DNA from: Planctomycetaceae bacterium
Lineage (GTDB): Bacteria > Planctomycetota > Planctomycetia > Pirellulales > Pirellulaceae
Assembly: GCA_018658605.1 (NCBI GenBank)
Contig: JABHUV010000068.1
Coordinates: 1 to 30,360 of the forward strand
DNA: 30,360 nucleotides
Direction of reading: 5' to 3'
Notes under the pieces: generated by a model
Seen by the model: only the letters and a program-made list of their open reading frames with translations
What the model was told of the DNA's origin: nothing
The model's database searches: none
Made by a program: the position numbers and the translations under genes
In this document: piece after piece, positions 18,412-27,141 of the stretch
Numbering within the stretch: the stretch's first letter is position 1
Layout of the letters: every line of letters starts with the position of its first letter

Positions 18412-19668
18412 TTACCAAGGAAATGGTAGGACAGATATTTGTTCTCCCACATCATACTCGCGTTGTGGGGGTTGGAAAAAGACCAGACAGTTTGCTTGGG
18501 CGAGTGCTTGCTGGTCGGCCGAGCCGCTCCATGACAACGGCGTGACAGACCATTTGCCCGAAATCCAATCCAACCGTCCTGGATGATAAGTAGGGCGGTC
18601 GCCGCGGCGTGTATACGGAACTGCCAATTCTGCATAGGATTCTGGTTGGATGTCTACTCCCCTAGCTCCTTGTTGATAGGCCTTGATCATAGGCGCTACG
18701 AATAGCATGTAGCAAACTAGACTGCTGACAGGGTTACCCGGTAATCCGAAGACGAGCGTTCGTGGTTGCGTGTTCTCGGCTTGCCCAAACCACAGCGGTT
18801 TGCCTGGCTTGAGCTGCACTTTATGAAAAACTTCCATCACATCAGCTTGATGCAGCAGTGCAGGAACGAGGTCTTTCTCACCCATGGATACGCCGCCTGA
18901 GAGTAGCAACACGTCATACTCAAGTCCCTGTTGAATCTTGTCGGATAATTCTATTTCATTATCACGGCCGATTCCCAGTGAAACTGCATTGCCGCCGCTT
19001 GCTGTAACGAGTGAAATTAACAACGCTTCATTACTGTTTCGGATTTGTCCAGCTTGGGGATGTTGATCAACATCGACTAATTCATCGCCGGTACAAATAA
19101 TGGCGACATTTGGTTGTTTCGTAACGGGTACTTCAGCATAACCGACTTCTGCTAACAGGCCAATTTCGACAGGGCGAATTTCAGAGCCGGCGGGAATCAC
19201 GACATTGCCGCAACTCAATGATTTCCCTTGCCGCATAATATGGCTGCCCAACGCAACTGTGGTGTTATTTACTGTGACAGTGTTGGCTGCCAGATCCACC
19301 GTACAATCTTCGATCATGACAACTGCTTCTGTGCCGGTAGGAATAGGTGCGCCGGTCATTATTTGTGTTGCGGTACCAGCTTTGACAGGCTGAGTTGGCG
19401 TTTGACCAGCGTGAACAGTTTCGTTGATGAAAAGGGATTGGCTAGCTTGGAGGTCATCTAGCAGCATGGCAAACCCATCCACTAGTGACTTATCAAACGG
19501 TGGAGAATCAATATCACTCTGTATATCAGCCGCGGTGAATCGCCCGAGCGCTTTTGTGAGTGGGCACGTGGAGCTAGTGGGTTGGGGGATTCGCCGAGAT
19601 ATTTCTTGCCATGCTTGGGAAATGTTTATCATGTGTAACTTAGCACGCGTGTTCGGCAAGGCTGTCAT
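18412..19668 (-). CDS. moeA: Molybdopterin molybdenumtransferase MoeA
   Basis: A 418-residue enzyme that inserts molybdate into adenylated molybdopterin. The family motifs appear in order: SPPFDKSLVDGFA, PTGTEAVVMIED, ICTGDEL, LSGGVSMGEKD and GLPGNPVSS, then a C-terminal domain IV. The ATG at 19668 is 21 bp after the glutaminase gene. An ATG 12 codons later (19632, giving MINISQAW) aligns better with the usual MoeA start, and neither has a clear ribosome site. It implies that the host makes molybdenum cofactor, although no molybdoenzyme is in the window. It is flanked by trpG/pabA and lnt, so the shared transcript mixes unrelated housekeeping roles. Confidence 0.93.
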   Translation of the reverse strand: MTALPNTRAKLHMINISQAWQEISRRIPQPTSSTCPLTKALGRFTAADIQSDIDSPPFDKSLVDGFAMLLDDLQASQSLFINETVHAGQTPTQPVKAGTATQIMTGAPIPTGTEAVVMIEDCTVDLAANTVTVNNTTVALGSHIMRQGKSLSCGNVVIPAGSEIRPVEIGLLAEVGYAEVPVTKQPNVAIICTGDELVDVDQHPQAGQIRNSNEALLISLVTASGGNAVSLGIGRDNEIELSDKIQQGLEYDVLLLSGGVSMGEKDLVPALLHQADVMEVFHKVQLKPGKPLWFGQAENTQPRTLVFGLPGNPVSSLVCYMLFVAPMIKAYQQGARGVDIQPESYAELAVPYTRRGDRPTYHPGRLDWISGKWSVTPLSWSGSADQQALAQANCLVFFQPPQREYDVGEQISVLPFPW

Positions 19669-19689
19669 TGAGTTGCTTTCGCTATGTGA

Positions 19690-20277
19690 TTACACCGACG
19701 TCTGGATGAAGCGTTTTAGTATCTCAGGACCGACATCTGACAAGAAACTCTCAGGGTGAAACTGCCAACCGAAAAGAGGCATGGAGTTGTGTCGAATTGC
19801 CATGATTTCCCGTGAGCCATCGGGCGCAAATGTCCATGCACTCACTTGGAAATCGTCGCTTAGTGTATTGGGTTCGATGACGAGGCTATGATATCGAGTT
19901 GCGATAAATGGGTTAGGTAGCCCAACAAAAATTCCTTGATTGTCATGATTGATTTCGTCAGTCTTACCGTGCATGAGTTGTTTGGCCCTAACGATCGTAC
20001 CTCCAGTGACTTGACCAATGGATTGATGGCCAAGACAAACGCCTAAGATAGGAATCGTTCCCATCAATTGCTCGATGATATTCATGCTTTGCCCTGCTTC
20101 ATTAGGGGTGCAGGGGCCTGGCGAGATAATGATGTGCGAGGGATGTTTGGCTTGCACCTCGTCCGCAGTAATCTGGTCATTGCGGTGCACTTCGATATCC
20201 AAAGTAGCATCCATTTCACCTAGTCTCTGAACTAAGTTGTAGGTAAAAGAATCGTAATTATCGATCAGCAAAATCAT
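19690..20277 (-). CDS. trpG/pabA: Anthranilate / aminodeoxychorismate synthase glutaminase subunit
   Basis: A 195-residue class I glutamine amidotransferase. It starts at the ATG 20275-20277 (MILLIDNYDSFTYN, the usual family start); the longer frame to 20316 begins with TTG and adds a non-conserved lead. The nucleophile is Cys81 in GVCLGHQ, with His and Glu of the triad in FHPESF. It supplies ammonia to a chorismate-using partner for tryptophan or p-aminobenzoate, and many bacteria share one subunit for both. No trpE or pabB is nearby, so the pathway stays open; MHGK is seen in both subfamilies. It is divergent from nadA across a palindrome-rich spacer. Confidence 0.9.
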   Translation of the reverse strand: MILLIDNYDSFTYNLVQRLGEMDATLDIEVHRNDQITADEVQAKHPSHIIISPGPCTPNEAGQSMNIIEQLMGTIPILGVCLGHQSIGQVTGGTIVRAKQLMHGKTDEINHDNQGIFVGLPNPFIATRYHSLVIEPNTLSDDFQVSAWTFAPDGSREIMAIRHNSMPLFGWQFHPESFLSDVGPEILKRFIQTSV

Positions 20278-20350
20278 AAGCTTGTTGTTGCACGGGATAG
20301 ATAAGACATATCGCAATAGGTTGTTTCATAGTGGACATGCCACGAACATA

Positions 20351-20397
20351 TACCAAGATGATTAAATTATATTAATCTATGGGATGTCATCTTGGTA
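20351..20397. repeat. Nested inverted repeat in the trpG/pabA-nadA divergent spacer
   Basis: An 11-bp perfect inverted repeat (TACCAAGATGA at 20351-20361, TCATCTTGGTA at 20387-20397) encloses and partly overlaps a second one (GATTAA at 20360-20365, TTAATC at 20372-20377). The site lies between two divergent genes, so an operator or a bidirectional structural element is plausible. A short run of U after either arm is missing, which argues against a simple terminator. Confidence 0.55.
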
Positions 20398-20438
20398 GTT
20401 ATGCGCTATTGAATGCCTACTAATGAATACCTTCGGCA

Positions 20439-20456
20439 GGGACTGTAACAGTTCCC
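20439..20456. repeat. 18-bp near-perfect dyad upstream of nadA
   Basis: GGGACTG-TAA-CAG-T-TCCC forms a hairpin with a three-base loop and a single bulged T, about 80 bp before the nadA ATG. It may be a regulator-binding site or an RNA hairpin in the nadA leader; the sequence does not decide. Confidence 0.4.
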
Positions 20457-20533
20457 AAAACACAGATTAGTGTTCATAATAGAATTAGTAAAAACGGTAC
20501 TAGCCGCAATTTTGTTATTAGAGAACCGCTATT

Positions 20534-21667
20534 ATGGCGACCATTACAGATTCGACTCCTGCTTTTGAATTGCTACCTTACAAGTCCCTATCCAATGAAG
20601 AATTGTCTGGGCGCATTGAGAAAATCCGTCAACAGATGGGTTCAGAATTATTGATACTTGGACATCATTATCAGCAAGATGAAGTTATTGGCCATTGTGA
20701 TTTACGGGGTGATAGTTTTCAGTTGAGTCGAATGGCAGCAGATAACGTTGACTGTAAGGTCATCGTTTTTTGTGGGGTCCACTTTATGGCAGAAACGGCT
20801 GATATTTTAGCCAATCGCCCAGAACGTCTTGAAACTCAAGATCGCATTACCGTCGTGTTACCTGATATGGCTGCTGGGTGTTCGATGGCAGATATGGCGG
20901 CGATTGACCAAGTAGAAAATGCTTGGGACGAATTGGGAGAAATAATTGATTGTGAAGATATCACACCTGTTACATATATTAATTCAGCTGCAAGTTTAAA
21001 GTCATTTGTCGGGCGGCATGGAGGTATCGTTTGTACATCTAGCAATGCCGCTGCGGTTTTAGAGTGGTCGTTTGAGCGTACGTCGCGAGTGTTGTTTTTT
21101 CCCGATCAGCACCTCGGGCGCAATACGAGTTTAGCGATGGGTATTTCCAATGAACAAATGCCAGTTTGGGATCCGTTTGCGTTGGAAATGGGCGGCAATA
21201 GTAACGAAGTTATCGAGAATAGCAAAGTGATACTCTGGAAGGGGCATTGCAGTGTGCACCAAATGTTTCAGGCAGAGCATGTTGAGATGTTTCGTCGTGA
21301 ACATCCGGGTATTCAAATCATGGTGCACCCAGAGTGCCCACAGGAAGTAAACGATTTGGCAGATATCTCAGGTTCAACTGGCAAGATCATTGAAGTGATT
21401 GAACAGGCTGAAGCGGGATCGAGTTGGGCGATTGGAACCGAGTTGCATTTAGTCAATCGGTTAAAAAAAGAACATCCCGAGTTGGAAATTCATTTTTTAT
21501 CACCAGTGGTTTGCATGTGTGCCACAATGTATCGTATTGATCTAGCCCATCTCTGTTGGACCTTAGAAAACCTAGCCCACGGCACTCCCGTCAATACAAT
21601 TTCTGTCGATCAAGAAACGCAACGCTGGTCACTCGTGGCGCTACAACGCATGCTAGATGTAAAATGA
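20534..21667 (+). CDS. nadA: Quinolinate synthase NadA
   Basis: A 377-residue 4Fe-4S enzyme that condenses iminoaspartate with dihydroxyacetone phosphate to give quinolinate, the first ring compound of de novo NAD synthesis. Substrate-binding segments include GHHYQQDEV and FCGVHFMAETA. Likely cluster ligands are Cys116 (AAGCSMAD), Cys268 (HPECPQEV) and one of Cys327/Cys329 (VCMCATM). ELHLVNRLKKEHP is a typical C-terminal segment. The gene stands alone on this strand, with no nadB or nadC beside it. Its TGA stop lies nine bases from the stop of the convergent repeat protein, leaving no room for an ordinary terminator. Confidence 0.95.
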   Translation: MATITDSTPAFELLPYKSLSNEELSGRIEKIRQQMGSELLILGHHYQQDEVIGHCDLRGDSFQLSRMAADNVDCKVIVFCGVHFMAETADILANRPERLETQDRITVVLPDMAAGCSMADMAAIDQVENAWDELGEIIDCEDITPVTYINSAASLKSFVGRHGGIVCTSSNAAAVLEWSFERTSRVLFFPDQHLGRNTSLAMGISNEQMPVWDPFALEMGGNSNEVIENSKVILWKGHCSVHQMFQAEHVEMFRREHPGIQIMVHPECPQEVNDLADISGSTGKIIEVIEQAEAGSSWAIGTELHLVNRLKKEHPELEIHFLSPVVCMCATMYRIDLAHLCWTLENLAHGTPVNTISVDQETQRWSLVALQRMLDVK

Positions 21668-21676
21668 TGTCGGTTG

Positions 21677-22336
21677 TTATGCATCGACTTTGCGACAATA
21701 GGCACACATACCGTCGGCGTCATCAGCCTCTTTGAGCGCTTGAACTTCGTCACCACCTTCTTTAGCAGCGGGCTCTTCTTCAGCCACTTCTTCAGCCACT
21801 ACTTCAGCCACTTCTTCAGCCACTTCTTCAGCCACTTCTTCAGCCACTTCTTCAGCCACTGCAGCGGGAGCAGCGGATTCACCTCGAGCGGCGGCGAGCA
21901 TATCAGCGACACTCATGCTGGCTGGATCGGTAGACGCTGCAGCTGGTTTTTCTTCTTTTGCGGCAGGTTCTTCCACGGCAGCGGGCGCAGCGGATTCACC
22001 TCGAGCGGCGGCGAGCATATCAGCAACGTTCATTTCAGAGGGATCTGACGGAGCGGCGTCCGGTTTTGCTGCTGCGGGCTTTTTAGCCGCTGGTGAAGAT
22101 ACCGGTGTTTCTGTAGGTGTCGGCTTATCGACGAGCTTCAAAAAATCGACATCAATATCAAACCAACCGATGTTCTTATGGCCATCAAATTCAACCAAGG
22201 CCCGTCCACTCATATTGACGGTCCTAACCGTACCGGTAAGCCCTTGGAATCTTCCGAGTTCAGGGCGATCTGCATCGACCAGCACGTTTTTGTCGGTGTA
22301 GGCGTTTTTAAGATTCTCGATATGTTCAAAGACCAT
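21677..22336 (-). CDS. Repeat-rich acidic protein with SH3-like N-domain and CxxC tail
   Basis: A 219-residue protein without a family name I recognise. Residues 1-70 form a compact domain with FQGLTGTVRTVNMSGRALVEFDG, like small KOW/SH3-type barrels. A Pro/Ala/Lys linker follows. A 20-residue unit, M-[NS]-VADMLAAARGESAAPAAV, occurs twice (residues 102-121 and 141-160). Then come acidic Val-Ala-Glu-Glu repeats (about 160-188) and a Cys211-x-x-Cys214 pair in the final GMCAYCRKVDA. The layout suggests a flexible linker carrying short docking segments plus a metal or redox tail. GGAA lies about eight bases before the ATG. It is the last gene of its strand run and converges with nadA. Confidence 0.8.
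   Translation of the reverse strand: MVFEHIENLKNAYTDKNVLVDADRPELGRFQGLTGTVRTVNMSGRALVEFDGHKNIGWFDIDVDFLKLVDKPTPTETPVSSPAAKKPAAAKPDAAPSDPSEMNVADMLAAARGESAAPAAVEEPAAKEEKPAAASTDPASMSVADMLAAARGESAAPAAVAEEVAEEVAEEVAEEVAEVVAEEVAEEEPAAKEGGDEVQALKEADDADGMCAYCRKVDA
21781..21860. repeat. 12-bp tandem repeat, about 6.7 copies, coding for Val-Ala-Glu-Glu units
   Basis: The plus-strand unit CAGCCACTTCTT is repeated head to tail; copy two has one change (CAGCCACTACTT), which turns a Glu into Val. The repeat is in frame in the CxxC-tail protein, so copy number changes by slippage would lengthen or shorten the acidic linker without breaking the frame. Confidence 0.9.
21861..22033. repeat. 56-bp direct repeat pair within the CxxC-tail protein gene
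   Basis: Segments 21861-21916 and 21978-22033 are nearly identical (a few substitutions, mostly at the right end). They encode the two copies of the VADMLAAARGESAAPAAV unit. The close DNA identity points to a recent internal duplication or to gene conversion. Confidence 0.85.
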
Positions 22337-22454
22337 GATAGGTTCCGTGTTCGTGGGTCAATTTGTTTAGACAGTTAGCACACATTTTGATCGTAGAATC
22401 GTTGTTTATCAAGGGTGGCGATTCGATCAATTCCGATTTTATCGTGTTCAAGTT

Positions 22455-23027
22455 TTAACCAAATAGCCGATATTTCCATTCGACGGTTGCCGGCCAAGTC
22501 TCGGGCATTTCGGTGGGAGTGATCGTGATGATGTTCCCCTCGATTTTAAGCTCATCCAATTCTCCGCGACCCGTAGATTCAACTTTAATGCGACATTTAC
22601 GTCCCGCGATCGAAAGCTCAGCGACTCGCTCAATCGGATCGATAATTTTCACAGGTACCATGGATTTATACGTTGTCGTTAAACTGCCAGCTTCAGTATC
22701 AGCCACACGACAAGCGACTTCAAATAGCATTGACCGGTCGCGAGGATCATTCTCAATAGCAACAGACCAATGACTATTTCCAGCCATCCCGACGATCAGA
22801 CCAACTTGGCGACTTTGTGTTCTTTGTTCTAAGGTGAGTTGTTGTAGGGCGGGACTAGGAGGCCACAATTCGTTCTCGCCTCCTTCAACACTTTCCAGAA
22901 TGCGAAACGCTTGATCTCCAGCTACCCAATCGACACAGTGTTTGAAACGTTCATTTTCCCAAACCATATTGATGCGTAGTCCGGTGGCGTCGGGTCCAAT
23001 GGACTCTAGGTTTTCCAATTCTGACAT
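22455..23027 (-). CDS. Conserved-looking hypothetical protein
   Basis: A 190-residue soluble protein, acidic, with no signal peptide and no family I can name. It alternates beta-type segments (HCVDWVAG, FRILESVEG, HWSVAIEND, LFEVACRVA, YKSMVPVKII, CRIKVESTG, EWKYRLFG), suggesting an all-beta fold with an immunoglobulin-like or lipocalin-like look; this is inference only. Two cysteines (in KHCVDW and VACRVA) and a third in GRKCRIK are far apart. AGAGAA lies just before the ATG. It lies between prfB (116 bp upstream) and the repeat protein (118 bp downstream) and reads the same way. Confidence 0.7.
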   Translation of the reverse strand: MSELENLESIGPDATGLRINMVWENERFKHCVDWVAGDQAFRILESVEGGENELWPPSPALQQLTLEQRTQSRQVGLIVGMAGNSHWSVAIENDPRDRSMLFEVACRVADTEAGSLTTTYKSMVPVKIIDPIERVAELSIAGRKCRIKVESTGRGELDELKIEGNIITITPTEMPETWPATVEWKYRLFG

Positions 23028-23143
23028 AATTCTCTTTCTTTATTCCTCCGTTGAAAAGTTTGATTCCAAGCAAGCTCTGTAATAGTAACTTTAGGATAGC
23101 ATTACAATGAATAGCACAAATAGTTACTGCGCCGAATTCTACT

Positions 23144-24242
23144 CTATTCTTGTCCGATACGCCAACGAAGAAATGAATCTAGAAAACCTTGGATATCACC
23201 ATCCAAAACATTATGAAAATTACCTTCGTTGTATCCCGTTCGTGCATCCTTAACACGTTGGTCGGGATGCAAGAAATAATTTCTTATTTGGGACCCAAAT
23301 CCAACACGGGCTTTGTCTAGATATTTTTGAGCTTGTTCCGCTTCCCGTTTCTCTTCTTCGACTCGCGCGAGCCGCGCACGTAACATTTTATAGGCCGCCG
23401 CCCTATTTTTATGTTGACTTCTGTCATTTTGGCACTGCACAACGATTCCGGTTGGTTCATGTGTCAAACGAATGGCACTATCGGTCTTATTCACGTGCTG
23501 ACCGCCTGCTCCGCTAGCCCGATAAGTGTCCTCGCGAACGTCGCTCTCATTGACTTCGATTTCAACACTATCGGCGATTTCCGGTGATACGTCGACCGCT
23601 GCAAAACTGGTCTGTCTTTTACCTTCCGAATTAAATGGACTAATTCGAACGAGTCGATGAATACCGGTTTCGCCCTTTAAATACCCATAAGCGAACGGTC
23701 CCCGAATGCTGATGGTGACGCTGTTAATACCAGCGACATCGTTGTCATTGCGATCCATCAAGCCGATTGAATATTCATTGTGATGTGCCCATTGCGTATA
23801 CATACGGAGCATCATTTCAGCCCAGTCATTAGCATCGGTGCCTCCATCCCGCGCGTTGATCGTCATGATGGCCCCAGAGTGATCATGAGGACCACTCAGC
23901 ATTGACTTTAACTCGAGTTCATTGACCAGCATTTCCAAGCGGTCAATTTCGATAGTCACCTCAGCGGCAATCTCCGGATCATCTTCACCCATTTCCAGTA
24001 ATTCAACGAGATCTGCGGACGCTGTGTCTAGATCTTCAATCGGTGAAACAATTGTTTTGAGTTGTTTGAGCTCTACAACGAGTTGCTGCGCAGTCTCTTG
24101 GTTATCCCAGAATCCAGCTTCCCCCATTTTTAACTCGATGGCGGTGATTCCAGCTGCTTTTGCAGTGTAGTCAAAGGCTGTCGCGCAAATGCAATAACTG
24201 ATTGCGAATTTTATCAGCGCGATTTTGTAATTCAGGATCCAT
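23144..24242 (-). CDS. prfB: Peptide chain release factor 2, with programmed +1 frameshift
   Basis: Two frames make one 365-residue protein. Codons 1-23 (ATG 24240-24242, MDPELQNR...HLRDSL) end in CTT TGA C. A +1 slip at that TGA (24171-24173) continues as DYTAKAAG...ELKMGEAGFWDN and on to the stop at 23144. This is the classic RF2 autoregulatory site. The protein has the stop-codon-reading SPF tripeptide (residues 201-203; RF2 reads UAA and UGA) and the GGQ catalytic motif (246-248), at nearly the same positions as in E. coli. An ATG four codons upstream (24252-24254) is an alternative start. Unlike E. coli, no AGGGGG-type internal ribosome site precedes the slip. Low RF2 raises frameshifting, so the gene controls itself. 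Confidence 0.93.
24170..24176 (-). other. prfB: RF2 programmed frameshift site (CTT TGA C)
   Basis: On the coding strand the site is CTT (24174-24176), TGA (24171-24173), C (24170). The zero frame stops at codon 24, and the +1 frame reads GAC (Asp) and stays open to the end of prfB. The heptamer matches the widespread RF2 slip site. The upstream bases (TTGCGCGACAGC) lack the usual Shine-Dalgarno stimulator. Confidence 0.92.
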
Positions 24243-24369
24243 AAATGGTGTCATCGCAAGAAGACTAAGTACCGAAACAGTCTTCATTATAAAGATAGTT
24301 AGTTAATGTAATAGTAGGGGACGCCACAGCGGAGGTTCGTGTTTTCTGAGAATTATGTGCCATTCGTTC

Positions 24370-25494
24370 TTAGAGAATCCAACCACCGCCGAGTACAATA
24401 TCGCCATCGAAACAAACAACAGCTTGTCCGGGAGCTATCGCATCGCAGGGTTCATCGAATTCAATATGTAAAATACCGTCGTTATGGATCGCTGCTGTTG
24501 CACTACGAGCAGCGCTGTTGTAACGAATCTGAGCTTGGCATTTAAACGGTTCATTAAGAGGTATATCAACAAGCCAATTGGTGCGGTCAGCCGTAAGTGA
24601 ACTCTTGGCTAATTCAGAAATGTCACCAATAATCACCTCTCGCTCCGGGGCATCGATGCGAACAATATAGTGTGGTTCGCCCAACGCTACGCCGAGTCCT
24701 TTGCGTTGTCCTACTGTGAACTGTTCAATGCCATTATGCTGACCAACGACCGTTCCGTTGGTAGTAACAATGTCGCCAGATAAGTCGGTGTTGCCGCGTC
24801 GTTGACGTACAAATTCACCGTGATGCCCAGACGTAACAAAACAGATTTCTTGGCTGTCTTTTTTATCGGCAACTCTCAGGCCCAATCCCGTAGCGAGTGC
24901 ACGGATCTCTGTTTTGGGATAGTCGCCAACAGGTAGCATCATTCGTTGTAAATAATCTCGTTCGATACCAAATAATACATATGCTTGGTCCTTTGTGCCA
25001 TCAATGCCTCTTGCTAGCCGAGGAAGATCTGTTGTGTTTGCAGCTGGGATCAATCGCGCGTAATGTCCGGTCGCAACGTACTGGGCACCAACACTGTCGG
25101 CATATTCAAATAGCTTTCCAAACTTGATCCAATTGTTACACATAACACAAGGATTAGGGGTGCGACCAATGGTGTATTCCGCGACAAAATAGTCGATGAT
25201 GCGGCGAAAATCTTTTTGTAAGTTTAACGCATAAAATGGGATGGACAGATTATCGGCTACTCGACGAGCATCTTCTGCATCCGAAGCACTGCAGCATCCC
25301 TGTTTGTGGTCAGCCCGGTTTTGCAGCAGTGGTAATAGTGGGTTGTCAGCCGGATCGTCTAATTCACAGGACTGCGCAGATTCTTCGCCATGACGCATAA
25401 AAACACCGATGACATCGTGCCCTTGTTCTAGCAATAAATGTGCTGCGACGCTGCTATCGACGCCTCCGGACATTGCTAAAACTACTCGTGACAT
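24370..25494 (-). CDS. mnmA: tRNA-uridine 2-sulfurtransferase MnmA
   Basis: A 374-residue enzyme that thiolates U34 of Lys, Glu and Gln tRNAs. The ATP pyrophosphatase loop is SGGVDSS (residues 9-15). The catalytic cysteines are Cys116 (TPNPCVMCN) and Cys218 (SQEICF), matching Cys102 and Cys199 of E. coli. ATGHYARL and KDQAYVLFG are further family marks. An insertion of roughly 20-25 residues (about 40-67, with CELDDPADNP and GCC) follows the first strand, making the N-terminal part longer than in E. coli. It lies 39 bp after miaB, so both tRNA-sulfur genes are probably co-transcribed; prfB follows after 127 bp. Confidence 0.95.
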   Translation of the reverse strand: MSRVVLAMSGGVDSSVAAHLLLEQGHDVIGVFMRHGEESAQSCELDDPADNPLLPLLQNRADHKQGCCSASDAEDARRVADNLSIPFYALNLQKDFRRIIDYFVAEYTIGRTPNPCVMCNNWIKFGKLFEYADSVGAQYVATGHYARLIPAANTTDLPRLARGIDGTKDQAYVLFGIERDYLQRMMLPVGDYPKTEIRALATGLGLRVADKKDSQEICFVTSGHHGEFVRQRRGNTDLSGDIVTTNGTVVGQHNGIEQFTVGQRKGLGVALGEPHYIVRIDAPEREVIIGDISELAKSSLTADRTNWLVDIPLNEPFKCQAQIRYNSAARSATAAIHNDGILHIEFDEPCDAIAPGQAVVCFDGDIVLGGGWIL

Positions 25495-25533
25495 TGTTTC
25501 TTTCCCACTTCTCTTACCGATAAGAGCTCCCGA

Positions 25534-26949
25534 TTAAAGTGAAAACACTTCGGGGCCGACATGCTCTGTTACAACTGTGCCAAACATGGTAAATGGTGTT
25601 GTTTCAAAAATTGTCACGGGTAGAATTTGTCCGGCCTGACGGTCATTGCCTTCAAAAACGACAATTCGATCACAGTGGGTTCGGCCAACCATTTGGATCG
25701 GTTTTCCGTCTTCTTCAAACTGCTCTGATTTCTTACTGCGGCCTTCGACTAACACTTCGACTGGTTTACCGATAAATTTAATGTTCTCAGTTTCGCTGAT
25801 TTCGTTTTGTACTTCGAGCAGCTCATTATTACGTGCTTGTTTGACTTCATAGGGAACATCGTCAATCATTACATCCTGAGCTTTAGTACCTTCGCGTTCG
25901 CTGTACTTAAAGATGAAACTGTTTTTGAATCGGTATTCACGAATAGAATCAATACACGTCTGAAACTCAGCGTCGGTTTCACCGCAAAAACCAACAATAA
26001 AGTCACTTGAAATAGCGGCGTCTGGAACAATGTCCCAGATGCGATGCATCATGTCTCGATAATCTTCCACCGTATAACCACGCTTCATGCGTTGTAGAAC
26101 TTCGTTGCAGCCATGCTGCAACGGGACATGTAAATAAGGCGAGACTTTGTCGAGGTCACGAATAGTTTCTAATAAATTTCGTCCCATATCTTTGGGGTAA
26201 TTGGTGACAAACTTGATTCGCTGGATTTCCTCGACTTCATGCAGCATTTCAAGTAGGGCTGCCAAGTCGGTTGTTTCGCCATCGGCTGTGTAGCTGTAGC
26301 TATTGACGGTTTGTCCCAGAAGTGTGATTTCCAGGCAACCTTGCTCAGCCAATAGCCGAGCTTCATCGACGATCATCTCAGGCGGACGACCTTGCTCCGG
26401 TCCCCGCGTATTTGGGACTACACAATAAGTGCAAAATTTATCACAACCAATTTGGATTCGTAGATAAGCCTGATAGGGTGTCGGTCGCATTGTCGGATCT
26501 CGTAGCGGGTCAAACGTAAGGTGACTTTTACGAATGTCTTCTTGCGAACCGTCGCGGCGACCTAGTCCGACTGCTATCTCATGCTCACCGCCGGCTCTGA
26601 TCTTCTCAATCAAGCCAGGTATTTCCTGTAACTGACCTGGTCCGACAATTAAATCGACATACGGTGCTCGATCAAAAATTGTGGTTTGGTCTTTTTGTGC
26701 CATACATCCCATGACTCCAATAATCTTTTCGGGATGACGACGTTTCAGCAGCTTTAGCCTTCCCAGAGCGCTGTAAACTTTGTCTTCAGCATGAGCTCGG
26801 ACACTACAAGTGTTGTAGAGAATTGTATCTGCTTTTTTGACATCATGGGTTAACTCATACCCGTGCTTGCGGAGGTCGGCGACGACCATTTCACTGTCAA
26901 GCATATTCATTTGACAGCCGACCGTCTCGATGTATAAGCGGTGGTTCAT
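25534..26949 (-). CDS. miaB: tRNA methylthiotransferase MiaB
   Basis: A radical-SAM enzyme of 471 residues that converts i6A37 to ms2i6A37 in tRNAs reading UNN codons. The N-terminal UPF0004 domain binds a 4Fe-4S cluster through Cys12 (VGCQMN), Cys48 (YNTCSV) and Cys82 (MGCMAQ). The radical-SAM cluster uses Cys169, Cys173 and Cys176 (GCDKFCTYC). A TRAM domain closes the protein (about residues 380-455). The ATG at 26947-26949 gives the standard MNHRLYIETVGCQ start; a TTG seven codons upstream is less likely. It is followed by mnmA, a second tRNA-sulfur enzyme. Confidence 0.95.
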   Translation of the reverse strand: MNHRLYIETVGCQMNMLDSEMVVADLRKHGYELTHDVKKADTILYNTCSVRAHAEDKVYSALGRLKLLKRRHPEKIIGVMGCMAQKDQTTIFDRAPYVDLIVGPGQLQEIPGLIEKIRAGGEHEIAVGLGRRDGSQEDIRKSHLTFDPLRDPTMRPTPYQAYLRIQIGCDKFCTYCVVPNTRGPEQGRPPEMIVDEARLLAEQGCLEITLLGQTVNSYSYTADGETTDLAALLEMLHEVEEIQRIKFVTNYPKDMGRNLLETIRDLDKVSPYLHVPLQHGCNEVLQRMKRGYTVEDYRDMMHRIWDIVPDAAISSDFIVGFCGETDAEFQTCIDSIREYRFKNSFIFKYSEREGTKAQDVMIDDVPYEVKQARNNELLEVQNEISETENIKFIGKPVEVLVEGRSKKSEQFEEDGKPIQMVGRTHCDRIVVFEGNDRQAGQILPVTIFETTPFTMFGTVVTEHVGPEVFSL

Positions 26950-27141
26950 GGAATGGGGTTCTTGACGCAAAAAGTTGTGTAAAATTTTCAGGAAACCGTA
27001 GCCTTAGCCTAGCGGGTTCTGTGACATAAGATCCCCTTACGGGAACTCTTCAGGATAATACGACCGAGCGAGTTTGGCGAGTTCAAATATTGGTTTAATA
27101 TCAGAGAACAATCCGTTGAGAATTGGCAACGCTGGCTATAG

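Noticed and set aside
21781..21860. CRISPR array
   Set aside because: The 12-bp units are head to tail without spacers and lie in frame in a protein gene; this is a coding tandem repeat.
21674..22301. Plus-strand Ser/His/Phe- and Ser/Ala-rich frames opposite the CxxC-tail protein
   Set aside because: These are mirror images of the low-complexity repeats of the reverse-strand gene, with no ribosome site and no family resemblance.
23144..24127. RF2 starting at the internal ATG 24127 (327 residues)
   Set aside because: It would lack the conserved first helices. The upstream frame plus CTT TGA C supplies them exactly, so the programmed frameshift explains the split.
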